A stretch of DNA of 64,000 bases, from the NCBI GenBank assembly GCA_033807695.1, contig CM066307.1:1-64000 (forward strand), given 5' to 3'. This document shows positions 46,238 to 58,780 of the stretch, piece by piece. Made by a program: the position numbers and the translations under genes. The notes under the pieces were generated by a model. The model had not been told where the DNA came from. It searched no databases and worked only from the letters and a program-made list of their open reading frames with translations. The number at the start of each line of letters is the position of its first letter. Positions within the stretch are counted from its first letter, which is position 1. The DNA is from Daedaleopsis sinensis (Eukaryota; Basidiomycota; Agaricomycetes; Polyporales; Polyporaceae).

Positions 46238-46518
46238 AGTGTTACGTCGCTGTAGCAGTCGAAGTAGTCTTGTAACTCTCTGTATTATTATACCGCAACA
46301 GAGCAGCCGGGCTACGCTGTGTATATTATTTTTCACGACGGGCCTGTCGTTGTGAGAACATGTGGCAACCCTCCCGATATTCCAAGACTAATGATACATT
46401 GGCAGTCGTCGCGGACCGGCGGGGAACACCCCTTGAAAGTACAAAGAAGCCCGACACAATTACTAATCTAAGATTATAGTTCTAAGGTAACCATTAGCGA
46501 TCCTCGTAGCCTAAAACA

Positions 46519-49410
46519 TCACCAAGCTCTCCTCGTCAGCGTCGCACGCACCGCCGGCCTCGTCGCAATAAAGTAGTCCTTGTACGCGTGCTCGTACTCT
46601 TCCCTGTGAGTGTCCGCGTCCGCGCCGTCACCGTCACTCTCCGCCCCAGCGAGTCGGATTCTGAAGTTGTGAAGCAGCGAACACACCACCGCCCGCATCT
46701 CCTGCATCGCGAGCCCCTTGCCGACGCAGCCCATCGGCCCGTGGTAGAACGCGATGAACGCGCCATCGTTGTGCACGAACTCCGCCTCGTCTAAGCGTTC
46801 GTATTCGCCTTCATGCACGGCGCCCGCTCGGCGAGAACGCTCGGACAGGGGCAATGGAGGCGCGTCCCGCAGTGAAATCGTTCCGGCAGCGACGATCCAG
46901 CGCTCGGGCCAGAACACGTCTGGATAGCTGAAGTTCCTCTCGTCCCGATGGCTCGCGTACGGCGGGACGATGACCGATGTCCCTGGTGGGAGATATCTGC
47001 GACGAGGACTTGAACGTTATGATCCGCACTCCTGACGTGCGAGTGAGTACTCACAATGAGCCGACGTGCACGCCAGGCCCACCGTGCGGAACCTTGCGCT
47101 GGCTCCCAGTCATCACGGGCCGGAAAAGCCGGAGGGACTCGTTACTGTCCAGCGGTAGCGGTCAGTACTTGCGTACGAGCGAGACTCGAACCGAGAGATG
47201 CAATATACTCACATCACGGCGTGCAGGTACGGTATTTTGCGCGCATGCTTCACGGCGGCGTGGCCGAGCGGGTCCTCTCCAGGATGATAGGCTGCGTCGA
47301 GCTCTTTCTGAAGGCGCTCGTACACATCCGGGTGCGTGAGCAGGCAGAAAAGGATGCTCGTGAGTGCGCTCGAGACGGTATCCGCCCCAGCAACGATTGC
47401 GAGGATGCCGTCGTCGACGAGTTGGCGCATGGGCGGGTGCGGCTTCCCGGATAGGTCTTCGTTGTTCTGTCAGCGTAGTGTGAGAGCGTGCACTGTCAGC
47501 GGCGGACGACGGTGGTAGGAGTGTGCGCAGACACGCGTACGAACCAGGTAGTGGAAGAGGTCGTGCGTAGTTGATCCACGCTCGAGTCTCTGGGTTGTGA
47601 ACTTCCGCCCGTGCAGGATGAGTTCGTGGAGGGGTTTGACGGCTGCCGGGATGTGTCCGATGAGGAGGCCGAGCCAGGGGAGGCAGGAGAGAAACGCAGC
47701 GGCGCTAGAGGGCGAAGAGTTAGCGTTTCGAGAGGAAAAAAAAGACGCGGGGCACGGCGCACGGACATGAACTATTCTTCGATGATGCCCCACACGTTCC
47801 CCTCGTCGCCGTCGCGGAGCAGCCCCGACCCACCCCCGAAGCTGAGTACAACATGAAGTGAGTGCGTGCGCAGACGTCTGACGGATCATTCGGGACGTAC
47901 GCCATGTCGCACATGAGGTCGTAGCTGGTCTGGCGCGTCAGGTCGCACGCGGGACGCAGATGTAGAGTTCCGTACGTACCTGAAGTAGTTGATCCACTTT
48001 CCGAGCACGACCACCTCGCGCTCGTGCTCCTCGAGTCGACTCACAAGCTGACGAACCCGGTTCGCAATGAGGTGCTCGTACTCCTTGAGTGCGGATGGGC
48101 CGAGGCCGCGGCTCCATGCGCGCCGACGGCGGAGGTGCTCTTCGGTATTCATGATGCCAATCATTGGGACGTTTTCGGTGAGCATCGCCCCCACAACGCC
48201 TGCAAAGTACATGAGCATTAGGCACTCACGAAGCAGAATCGCAAACGTGTAGATCTCCTATAGGGTTGGGCGGGCCCAGTAGGCAGGTGCAGGTGCAGGT
48301 ATTCCCGGGTTGTCAACATGTCACGCTCCGCATCCTAATAGCACCCTGTCGACGACTCGGAAGAGAATAACAATATGTTTAGATATGTCCTCAAGTGTCG
48401 GCCCACAGTGTGCTAGCTGTAGAACAGCTAAGTTCAGGCCTTGCTGGCCTCACCCTGGGCCGTGCTTACTTTATAGTGAGATTTCGAATCTCAGATCTCA
48501 CACCAGGCCCGATCCTGCGGAAGGTTGCTCCGAGCCCAGCGGACTCGCGCAATACACTGTCGGCACGTTCTGCGTTGATTATGAAAGCGTCGAATCGCGG
48601 CGGTGTGCGATGTTACTGCTAGAGTGATGTTTCCGGCTGGGTACGAGACTAAAAGATGGCTTCTTGTAGTCTCGTCTCCAAACACATAGCACAGTTTTCG
48701 TTCTCTGCTTGTTGGGTTTCCGCGCGGCCGAAACTCCAACAAGCAGAGACATAGTTGGGTCGAGACTACAGCAACAGGGTAGCGAGATACAGAAGACACA
48801 CAATCGGACTTACTGGTACCCTTAGGGATTCCCGACGAGCCTAGCAACGGTGCGATAAGCGTCGGATTTCTGATCGTCAGGGTATTCGGACCTGTGTTCG
48901 AACCACGAGTGAGGAGAGTGAGAGGGGGTTCGCAAAAGGAGGGTAAAGGACGGACCTATGCGGACGACATCCCCGTAACGCTCATGCAATGCCTGATAGT
49001 ACTTGTGCTGCCGTCCATTGAGAATCATGCAAGCGTTCCAGAACATGGTCGTCCTACAGAGAAGCGGGCCAGGATGGCGAGCGAGGGGGTGGAAGGGCGA
49101 GAGGCGGTAAACGAGGATAGAGAGGGCGAGACAGGCAAAGTATGTGCCATAGTGCAAGGCAAGAGACGGGAAAGAGATAGAGCGAGCTTGTGAGAGCGCG
49201 AGGAGAGAGGGAGGAAGGATGAGGAAGTAGGCGTGGGTTCGGGGGGAGTAGGTGTCAAGGCGGCGTAGGATCTTGTGCGTGAGCTGGGACGTCCGAGTCG
49301 TCAGCGCGAGTTGGCCCGCAAGCGGCACCAGAGTAAGCACTCACGAGAGCTAGGACGAGGATCAAGGTGAACTGAGAGCTAGACGAGGAGGGCTCTTGCG
49401 AGGAGGACAT
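46519..49410 (-). CDS. Cytochrome P450 monooxygenase
   Basis: The ATG at 49410 gives MSSSQEPSSSSSQFTLILVL, followed after an intron by a hydrophobic membrane-anchor region. Later exons read HPGPLLCRTTMFWNACMILN, YGDVVRIGPNTLTIRNP, LIAPLLGSSGIPKG, NTEEHLRRRRAWSRGLGPSA (helix C), FGGGSGLLRDGDEGNVWG, MRQLVDDGILAIVAGADTVS (helix I, AGADT), PDVYERLQKELDAAY, FWPERW and the heme loop FYHGPMGCVGKGLAMQEMR (about 46720). All hallmark P450 motifs are present, so it is probably functional in the endoplasmic reticulum. The family and substrate cannot be set from sequence by eye. One intron (about 48240-48825) is long and contains a foldback. Confidence 0.9.
48666..48769. repeat. Foldback element in a P450 intron
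   Basis: The core arms TCTCTGCTTGTTGGGTTTC (48702-48720) and its complement (48730-48749) pair over about 19 bp around a short loop. Outer nine-base arms GTAGTCTCG (48666-48674) and CGAGACTAC (48761-48769) extend the symmetry. It may be a small MITE or a regulatory hairpin. Confidence 0.7.
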
Positions 49411-50397
49411 TGGCGTTTACGTACAGGCAAGGGGGAACAGAAATGCTAATAAGCTTGTCGAGAAGATCGCCATATTGCGTTTCAGCGACTCGGTGCCACT
49501 AGTCATACACTCCTCCTCCTCCTCACCTCCTCACTTGCTCACCTAGCTCAGGAGCACGATCGGCACAGCAGCAGACACTAAGGACAGATCCAGACGACCT
49601 GGGACGGACAAACCGGCGCAGGAACGGCGTGGCACACACTACCATCCATTGTTCGCGCGCACTAGACTGCACTAGATCTCGACAACGACGGGAGTTCCAC
49701 TATTGTTGAGTATTTGAATGTTGACCAAAATCACTGCGCTTCAACTGAGATTGTCCCGACGACGAGGCGAAGATGATGACAAAGTGGGATACGAATCGGA
49801 AACAAGTTGTCGTCTGCATAAGACGAAGAAAATCTCAAGGAAATACCATGCTCGGCTTCACATCGTCATCAAGTCGGGACGCCGGCGGATTCATCCGGTC
49901 CCGGCGCCTCCCCCTGATCCCCTCGCCCTAGGGTACCCCCTAGGCCTCGCATACACGCATAGATCGCAAGAATGGTCAAGGAGATCATATAGCTAGATAT
50001 ACAGTACATATAAGAGTGGTACAAAGCGATGGTTCTCTGACTCCGACTCCAGCAGCGGGCCCGGTGGGTGTGCGCGCACTTGTGAAGCCTTGAGTAGTGT
50101 ACGTATGTGCGCACCGTCTCGAGTAGCGGGAACATAGATGCGGTTGGCTGCCGATGCACACCACGCTCTCCATGGCCGGCGTCGTGTGCACTGAGAGCTC
50201 GAGATCGTGTATATCGCGGGGCGCCTGGCTTTTGATGCGACAGTCTATAAAGGAAGGGCATTCGACATTCTAGTATTGAGCTCCATGCAGCCTGTTTCCA
50301 AGGGTGTCGTCAGCGCTGCCAGCTATCACATCGTCAGCATAGATACCAGGTCATCGAGCCAAGTTGAAAACGACACTCACCCACTTGTACCTCCACC
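49411..50397. other. Intergenic region between divergent genes
   Basis: It lies between the P450 start (minus) and the coiled-coil gene (plus). No gene is supported. CACTA occurs at 49670, but no clear terminal inverted repeat was found. Confidence 0.45.
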
Positions 50398-52582
50398 ATG
50401 AGCAACTCCGACGATGACTCACTCTATGGCGAACAACCGCTTGGGCCAGCTGCTCCGAAGCGCAGACGGATCGAGTCAGCAAACGAAGAACGCGCGGATT
50501 CGGAAGAAGCACACACCGGTACTCTTGCGATGCAGCCACCGTCGTCTTCATCGGCGCGTGCAGCGGGGGAGGTGACCCCACAGCTGGGTCCAGCTAGAGC
50601 CTCTACACCGTTGGGTACGTTCTCTTTTCAGCCTTCGTCTGTGGCGCAGGCGCAAGGTTCCGTGGCAGGCCGAGGAGCTGTAGTGGGGGTTCGAGGAGGT
50701 GATGTCGGGAATCAAGGTGCGGGGACAAGATTGCGGGGTCCTGCGATCGTGGGAAACAGCGGTCAGGGAACGGGAGGACCGGGGAACAGTGCTCGTTCCA
50801 GTCAACCCACCAGCAGTCAAGGACGTCCGGGACTAGCTGCCATGTCGTTCGGCCAAATGGCAATGACGGGAGGATCGAACAGGGCAGGAGTGGTTGGGGA
50901 ACCCCGGACTAGTGGTCCCGGAGGATCAGGTCAGTGCCATTCCCAACATCTTGAGCCTGAGACTGCCGGTGCTGATAGCCATGCCATGGCTCAAGCGGCA
51001 GGATTTCAGACGTCGAAGGCGGTGACCGAACATCTAACTGCTATGAAAAACCAGATCAGCGCGGCACAGAACAGCATGAAGGAGATCAAGGCCTCACACA
51101 GCAGCGAGCTCAAACACATCTCGGGTGTCGTCGATAATGCCGTCGGAGATCTGTCCAAAGTCAAAGGTCAGATCTCTAGCATCGAAACGTGGGGGAAGTC
51201 GATGGAAGAGGCCGTGACGAGTCTGCACGAACGACTCGGGGCTATTGAACTCACCAACAGCACCACTGGTCAGAGTGGGAGAAACGTGCAGGGCACAGAC
51301 GAGGAGGTCGCAGCAGCCGCAGCAGCTACAACTCTCGCCGCGGAGCAGGGCACAGGCAAGAGGCCTCGGAAGAATACTATGCAGGTCAGTGTGTGATCTA
51401 TGACTGAGTAGACGGCGTACCGTAGTATCTGATGGCAGCCGCTGTAGGATGGCATCCGGAAGTGCATGTGGGGTATAATTGGGGTATCTGAGGGTGGTCT
51501 CCTTCCGGACGCGCTTGAAGGGCCCACCGAGTACTGGCTGCGTCAAACCGATGTGGCTCCTCGCGACGCCTGTCCCGTTCCGCAGAACTTCCTTCGCCCG
51601 AAGTGGGACCTCGGGTGGCGCGACAACAAGAACGCGTGGATCACCGACGCGATCACGCTCATCCGGAAGACCGGATATCAGCACACACCATACGCAGTTG
51701 CGAACGAGGCGGACTCCGTCATCACAGACGGCCTCAGGACCGCGTTTCTGAGCTTGGTGAAGCGTTGGAAGGGGCAGTCCCCCGAGAACGAGGCGAAGGG
51801 GAAGGAGAGAGCCAAAGCGGATCGGGTGATGGGACGAAAGAAGACGGTGAGTCCGAATCAGTCGTTGTACGGTGTTGTGGGAGAGAGACTTACCATTAGC
51901 GTGGATTAGCGGACGAAGGCGCTGAAAAAGGTCATAGACTCGGGGCGTGCACCCGAGTTAGCCCATCCTCGGTATAGGTTTCTGCGGAACCCTTACTACG
52001 CTTCGTCTGAGGAATCCATCGCCGAGGATGCGCCTAGTGCTATCGACCCGAACACAGAGGATGAGGCTGGGGCGTCCACGCAGACAGGGAATGACCCAAA
52101 GAAGATCCGCTGGTTTGTATCGCATTCACCTGCGTATCGCCTCGCCCATGTAAGCAGCATATTCACAGCAGACAATGAGAAAGACTGACCATGACTATCT
52201 ACAGACACGTACCCTGGTCAGGGCGGCCATGAAACTAGCATATGCGGACCAAGATGGCCTGTCAGCTGAGCGCACACGTGGCGGCCAACCCGTGAGGCGA
52301 CGCGAAGGATTGCCACGCACCAGTGAGACTACCTCCCTCCCAAACCTCCGCTACTGCAAGAACAAGACCCTCATTCCGACCTGTGAGGTGGATCCTGCTT
52401 GGCTCGCGTCGCCCACGGGTACCAAGTACAACAAACCGGCGTTCATATCGAAGGCGCCAGTGAACGAGGTTCACAACTCGGGAGATGAGGGAGATGAGGA
52501 CGAGGACGAGGATGATGGAGAGGGAGGCGGGGAGGGAGGCGGGGAGGGAGGTGGGGCAGGAGAACAAGCTGGGGACCAGTGA
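50398..52582 (+). CDS. Hypothetical coiled-coil nuclear-type protein
   Basis: The ATG at 50398 follows CACC. Four exons (introns about 51389-51451, 51847-51909 and 52150-52204, all GT-AG) encode about 640 residues. The N-terminus is acidic, with a basic PKRRRIE segment that could be a nuclear signal. A Gly/Ser/Gln-rich region precedes a helical stretch (MKNQISAAQNSMKEIKASHS). The middle holds EYWLRQTDVAPRDACPVPQN and PKWDLGWRDNKNAWITDAI, which look folded. The C-terminus is Asp/Glu/Gly-rich. It is convergent with the Tnp2 transposase just downstream, so it could be a partner gene of that element or a host gene. I do not recognise the family. Confidence 0.7.
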
Positions 52583-52659
52583 GTGCGCGCGCGCGTATCC
52601 GAGATCAATGATCCGACGCACGGACTGTTATGTACTATTAATCCTGGGCGCTGCCGTCT

Positions 52660-55600
52660 TCATCATACTGCGTTGTGTCTGGTTCTTGAGTGTCCTACAA
52701 GAGATACATGTAATGTAATTGTCACTCCCCTCGTATTGAGATGCGTCTGACGACGCACATGTGCTAGGGACATCGAGACCCATAACGGCTTTGTTGTGTG
52801 GGTCACCGAGGCCAAGGCGAAGTGGCCGGAGATCTGCTTGATGTCTATAACAATTGGACTGCCCAGGCGGTCGCGCTGCCAAGTCTCAACCCCTAGATCA
52901 AGGGCACTGTGTAAAGGCGGAGTGAGGTAAGTCGTGTCGCGACGGACACATATTAGTGGATTTAATAAGCAGGTAGCGTACTACATAGCCCACGGCATGT
53001 CTTCGGCACGTTCGCTAGCGATGAAAGGGCGTACAATCGCTAACGAACAATGGAGATTATTCATGTGCGGCGTGGGTTGAGTCACCTCTAATATATGCTC
53101 GATACGGACGGCTTCGCGCCCATTGATGTAGGCGTACTGGTACTTCCGGCCATGATGACTGCTCGAAGTACCGTACCGTAGACCCTGGAGGAAGACGTGT
53201 GTGAACGATAGGACACCTGCAGCAGCAAAGGGGACGCCATAGTCGAAACGTGATAGGTCGGAGTCGGTAATCAGCTCGAGGTCATCCGCCCAAAGCCGTC
53301 GTAGATAGCTGAACACGAGGACATAAATGCCCTCGCGGCGAAGATTGATCCTGCGTGAATGTTTTGGATAGCGGATAATATCTGAAATTACAGTAATTCA
53401 TGAGTAATTCGCTCTCGCACACGGTCATCACGGCTTAGGTTATCACCAACCGTCATCGCGTTCCGCAGCCATAGATGCTAGCATATTCAAAAGTGTGCCT
53501 CGCTGTCGCCCGACCCGCTTGTGGCTCTGAAGGCAGTCGCGCAAACTCTGAATAGCCAGTTCGTCGTCGTTCGTCTTCGCCTCGCCAAGGCTCTCGAGAT
53601 GTAGAATCTGGAAAAATCAGTCAATAAATTTCCTATCATAAGTACCCAAAAAGCGCACGAGGTCATGAATGAGCTGATACTTCATCCAGCTTCGCATCAT
53701 TGTAGCTTCCAGCTCGCCCGGGTGACCATTGTGCCTAACCTTCGAGAGGTATCCGTTGTTGCGCTCATACGGATACGTCCACCAGCCATATACCGGTCCA
53801 ATCCGATAGATCCAGATTGGAATGTGCATCAGAAGGTGGAAGTACGGTGTTAGATGGCATAACAGGCGTGTCCAAGCTTGACACGCCCATTGATGGAAGT
53901 TCGCAGCGCGCCTAGTCTCTTGTACACTGATGGACCGCGAGCCGTAGATCCGAAGAGCCACCAGCCACATCAGCACAGTGTCGTAGTGCTGCACATAGTT
54001 CCGGTTCATCCGTTCGTTGCCTAGACACTCAGCGTACTCAGCCGTCAGATTGCCAGCATTAGCCGCAGCAGCACGTCGCCGAGAGTTCACGAGATTGTCG
54101 ACCCGCTTCTCGTTGGCAGCGGCCTTCGCGGTAGCCTTCGGCCGGGGGGCGTCATCATCAGGAATCTTACCATCAATCTGCCAGCTCGCATATAGCGCAA
54201 CAGGCAAGACCGCGCAGAGATTCCGCAGCTGATCGGCTTTCCCACCTCCCGTCAAGATCTATTCTCAAATGTCATCAGTATAACCCGCGTGCCTGAGCAT
54301 CGAGCATGCTTACCCCGTTAGGCACACGCCCTATGTCTCCTGGCCACCAGACTGAGTCTAGGAAGGCCTCGATCTTCTCCAGAGGTTTGTCTTTGGAAGA
54401 GCGGCGGGTGAACATCCCCCCGCCAACGAGCACGTCCTGTACAATGTGCTTTGCCTCCCCTGTATATACGAATATGTCAGTGTGCGGCACGCATTTGGGA
54501 TACCCACAGCATGGATAGTACCCACCAAGATATGCACCGTGCATGAAGTCGGGGGGGCTGTCTCGCGCAGGAAACCAGTCCGGTAGAAGATTGAGGACTG
54601 ACCACCGTATTCCACGCTTATCCGCAATCTCTTGACGCGAAGCCTGATCTTCGCCCTGCGCACGAAACGCATACTTGAGGTACCGCTCGTCCTTCCGGTA
54701 GGTAAACGCTGTGCTAACATATCAGTGCTGACACATCACGTACACGGAATGTACTCACTATCGGGATCGTAGCAATCATGCTCAACGAGCGAGTTAAATC
54801 CCTTGTTACACACTGCGCACATGAAGACCTTCGCTGTGTGACCCTTCAACCCGGTACTCTTGCGGGCACCAGGCAAGTCTGCGACCATCAGAAGGACATG
54901 TATGTTTACAGGCAGCGGCTCGTCTTCTTCGCGAACGCGCATGAGTGCACCTGTTGATAGTATCAGGCCATTGCGGGATCAATAGCGTGCCAGTAACTAC
55001 GTTACCGTTGTACAATGTGCGTGCCTCGGATACAAACGGTTCGAGCGCCGAATTGAGGTGCTCAAGGGCTGGTTCTCCCGGACCGGGGATTATCGCGAGT
55101 AGGATAGTTTCCTCGAGAAGAAACCGCTTCTCACGAGGATTATTACATACCGTGGCGTAGATCGCGCCAACCGAATACTTGCTATGCTTCATTCCCCGGA
55201 ACCTAGGCGGTAGAAGCTAATTATCACGCTAATATAGACGTGGATACTGTACTACGTACCAGTCAATGTTAAATATGATCACTAGACCCATCGGGAGTGC
55301 AACAAAGCGCTGATGGATGTCCTTGATGTCCACGTCTTCGACCTCCCAAGGGCCGCCGCGCCGTCGCACAAGCCCCGATTGGATGGCGCGCCAAGCCCAG
55401 CCATCGTGAATGTCGAACATGCGGAACTCCGGGTCTACGTGACCCGGCCACTCAGCTTGTGGGATGGGTCCCTTGATGCCCGGTTCGTCGTCTTCTGAGA
55501 GCTGCCAGTGCTTGAAGTCCTCGAGCTTGCCAGGTCGCAGAAGCAGGCGCTGTATTTCATTTGCTAGAGAGGCTGTTGGGAACGGTTTGAGAGGTCGGCG

Positions 55601-56772
55601 TTGTTGCTTGCCGTTCGAGAGGGTCTTGATGTCAAATAGATAGCCAGTACAGCCCGGCTCTAGGCAGGACTTAGTCGGGAGGGTATAGAGAACGGACGGA
55701 TGGTGGCGCTTCCAGCACTGAGTGCAGACGAAAAAGTAGGTAATGTGCTGATCGGGGTCAACTCCAAGGCGACGCTCGACGGTACGCAAGGTCATAGCCA
55801 TCTTCTCGAGCCCGGGTAGCTGGCCGTGTGACAGAGAACTCATAGTCCGTTGTTGTCCAATGAGTTGATGACGAACTAGTTCATGAGAAGCATTGTAGAA
55901 CGAGGCAGCGATGAAGGCGTCCACATAAGCACGTCGAATGGCAGGGTGCTCATGGAACGCAGGTGGTAGTCGACCTTCAGAATACGCACTAGTCCCCGCA
56001 CGAAGCATATTGTCGTCAGCATATAGCTCCTCCACATTTGTAAACAGCGGGTCGTTTCGATCTAAGTCCTCGCCGTCATCTTCACTGTCAGAGTCCGAAG
56101 AGGCAGGCGGCGCAGGAGACGGAGAACGCGAGTGGCTGTCGTCCATCCTGGGCAGAGCGTCGAGGTCTTCTTCCGAGTTAGCAGCACTGAAGAGGTTGTC
56201 ATGAGGTCCAGAGTCGCCTTCAGCATCGAAGAAATCGAGCCCCCAAGCTAGCTCTTCCTCTGGGTCTAGATGTGCATCTGCTTGTGGTGAAGGAGAGGCT
56301 GAAGCGGAGCGAGCTGTACTGCCAGTAGAGCCTTGAGCCATAGCATCGTTGTCTGGGGACAAGGAACGAGAGGGATTGGGGGCCGGGCCGCCGTGTTCAG
56401 AGAAAGCAGATGCAGCCCGGTTTTGAGGGGGGATGGCCTCGGAGCCTAGCCCGGCAGGCTCACGTCCGGAGAGGTCGAGTATTGCTGCTTGAGATGCTCT
56501 TGGGGCCTCGTGTGGGGATCCGGTACGAGAGCGGATTGTTGGACGAGGGTAGAAGGCATCGATGTTGAGCCCGACATCCCCCAACAGGATTGCCATCTTC
56601 GTCCATTCATCTTGAGTGAGCACGTACCCTTGATTATGGTCCTCCTCTGACTGTTTCTCCACATGGCTCTGCAGTGTTCTCTTCAACTGCGACCCGGCGT
56701 AATGATTTCTGTGATCTTGATGATGTTGCTGGCGGCACTCGCGGCATGGGCAAGGATACGGGCGGGCAGGCA
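52660..56772 (-). CDS. Tnp2-family (CACTA/EnSpm-like) transposase
   Basis: The start chosen, MPARPYPCPCRECRQQ (56772), supplies the N-terminal cysteine cluster of this family. Next come FFVCTQCWKRHHPSVLY (zinc-binding), then IFNIDW, YSVGAIYATVCNNPREKRFL, LAIIPGPGEPALEHLN, MVADLPGARKSTGLKGHTAK with CAVCNKGFNSL, and SVWWPGDIGRVP. A DUF4218-like block carries CHLTPYFHLLMHIPIWIYRI and YERNNGYLSKVRHNGHPGEL. The C-terminal exons carry RKYQYAYINGREAVRIEHIL, DLGVETW and KQISGHFALASV. These are the usual landmarks of basidiomycete Tnp2 proteins. Exons are many but frames look open, so the gene may be intact. Terminal inverted repeats were not identified. Confidence 0.88.
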
Positions 56773-57465
56773 TGAAGATGGAGGGTGTAGGAACAGTGTT
56801 GTATTGGGGACTTGTAGACAACGAGTCGCGCGCGCATATACGACGTATGGGAGCGGGTGGTGGTCGTGCACTGCGATGTTATCTACAAGCCCAGTCTTGC
56901 GGGGACGCGTTTCGCGCGCACATCACGTGGGCGTAATGGAAGTTTATCCGAGAATACGCAGGCGGTACCAGGCTGTACCGAATGTCTGACTAAATCCGAG
57001 CTGGATGGGTGCCGGTTCGAAGACGACACAGAAGACGGGTTCAAACTTGTCTCCGATTTATCTACGGACAAAATCGGTGCGAAGCGCAGTGAAAGGAGCC
57101 AAGAGAGGTAGTAGTCAACGAGCTGAGGTTAGTTACTGGCAGGAGACTACCGCCCAACTTGCGCACAGGCCTGCTGTCGGAAACGCCCATCATCCGGACC
57201 GCCCCGCCCGCCCCTGTCCCACTTCCGAGTCCGTGAGTCGTTCCGTTCGTTCCTTTCCGACGCCGAGTCGTAGCGAGTCGGCCTCCTTCAGACTGCAAAT
57301 CATCCTGAGCCCAGATGCTATTACTGAAGCCGATGTCTAGAACTCTTTTCTGAACTTCCCTCGTCCGCCTCTTTTTTGTCACAGGTCATCAATGTCATCA
57401 CAACATTTGGCATGAGTTACATAGTAAGTCAGTTCAACATTCCTGTCGTTTTTGCCTCCGGCGAC

Positions 57466-58200
57466 TTATCGAGCACTAGCTTTCAGCGTCCGCAGAGCCG
57501 CCCCCGCCGCTACCATCGACAGCAGCACCACCGGGCTCAGCACCACCACGAACGTCCCGATGACGCTCACCACCAACATCTCCAACACCACCGCTCTCAA
57601 TCCGATATCTCCGGATCCTCCTGCTCCTCCTCCCACCATCCCACCAGCAGCAGTGTACACCGCCACACCCAGCACAGGAGCAAAGCAGCCCATTCCTGAA
57701 CACACCGCCGCCTCCACCGCGAGCACGACCAGCCGCGGCTGGTTCAGCACCCACCCCGGCCCCGCCGCCCACCTCCCGACCACCGCACCGACCAGATACG
57801 TCGCCGCTACGATCGCCGCTCCAACCGCACCCGCAGCTGCGACGTCCTTTGAACGCTCTGGCGCGCGCCCGCGCAGGATGGCCGTCCCGAGGAATGGGTA
57901 CAACTCGCTCGCCGCAAACAGCAGGGCGATGCACACCACCCGCCGACCGAGCGGGGCTTTCGCATATCGCGCCGCGGTTGTCCAATACCGTGGCCGTTCC
58001 TGGTGGTCCGCCGGCATGGACTCGAGATCGCCGTCGGCCCCCTCTTTTGCCACTGCAACAGCCACCGTCACATCCGCGGCCGTGTCCGCCGCTTCCTCGT
58101 CGTTGCCATGTTTTGGGTTGGAAGGAGGATGGTGCTGCTGCTCTTTCTCTCCTGGCAGAGGCTCGTGAATCTCCGTGATAGATGCGGATGAGTCGGGCAT
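57466..58200 (-). CDS. Small multi-span membrane protein (family member 1)
   Basis: The ATG at 58200 gives MPDSSASITEIHEPLPGEKE. The N-terminal 80 residues are hydrophilic and acidic. About six hydrophobic segments follow, including RVVCIALLFAASELYPFLG, AIVAATYLVGAVVG and VVSVIGTFVVVLSPVVLLSM. It is a single exon. A fragment of a close relative lies at 30830-30900. It resembles, in plan only, the proteins at 61346 and 62312. No named family is recognised. Confidence 0.65.
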   Translation of the reverse strand: MPDSSASITEIHEPLPGEKEQQHHPPSNPKHGNDEEAADTAADVTVAVAVAKEGADGDLESMPADHQERPRYWTTAARYAKAPLGRRVVCIALLFAASELYPFLGTAILRGRAPERSKDVAAAGAVGAAIVAATYLVGAVVGRWAAGPGWVLNQPRLVVLAVEAAVCSGMGCFAPVLGVAVYTAAGGMVGGGAGGSGDIGLRAVVLEMLVVSVIGTFVVVLSPVVLLSMVAAGAALRTLKASAR

Positions 58201-58348
58201 GGTGCGGATGACGTCTCCGTCGTTCGACTGTGTGGCGAGGGTCGACTGCACGTGGGCGTTTCAGATCGAGACAGGAGGAGGTGGTGGAAGCGTGAGTCGT
58301 TACGGGGTCGTTGCGTTTGCGTTTGTGTTATCCTCCGACGATAGGTGA

Positions 58349-58780
58349 CTAAATGATCTTATATCTCTTCTTAACAGGTTCAAAGGCCGCTAATATCTCG
58401 AGGCTTCCGGGGATATCGTTGCGACGCATGTACCGCCAAGCCCGGTCGGAAGAACGCGATCGCATGGAAGAGCTTAAATGAAGGGCGAAGAACACATCAT
58501 ACCATGCACTGCTCCTTCTACATCTGAATGCCGGGCATGGCATCGAGAACGTATACGTAAACGACATACAAAACGCCTCAGCGACGCGCTCCGGTGATCG
58601 ACAAGCAGCGTTCTCTAAGCACTTGAGCCAGGCTTGGCTGGGATGGGCCCGGCAGACATCGTGAAGCGGAGGCCGATCCAGGAGGCGATCGCCGTGCACG
58701 TAAAGGTATCGATTCTGAAGCGATTGGGAACTCCGAGACGGACACGTTCTCAAGGTAAGTGACCTTGACTCACGCCGCAT
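58349..58780 (-). CDS. Hypothetical protein, weak call
   Basis: A 143-codon frame from an ATG at 58780 ends PGSLEILAAFEPVKKRYKII. The second half (SPERVAEAFCMSFTYTFS, then RAWRYMRRNDIPGSLEIL) looks protein-like, but the first half overlaps splice-like signals and may be upstream sequence. No domain is recognised. Confidence 0.25.
   Translation of the reverse strand: MRRESRSLTLRTCPSRSSQSLQNRYLYVHGDRLLDRPPLHDVCRAHPSQAWLKCLENAACRSPERVAEAFCMSFTYTFSMPCPAFRCRRSSAWYDVFFALHLSSSMRSRSSDRAWRYMRRNDIPGSLEILAAFEPVKKRYKII

Noticed and set aside
57010..57060. Possible tRNA box B (GGTTCGAAG...)
   Set aside because: No matching box A or cloverleaf could be drawn. No tRNA or rRNA gene was found in the window.
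49670..57470. CACTA at 49670 and CACTAG near 57475 as transposon ends
   Set aside because: The words are short and no extended inverted repeat or target duplication could be aligned by eye.
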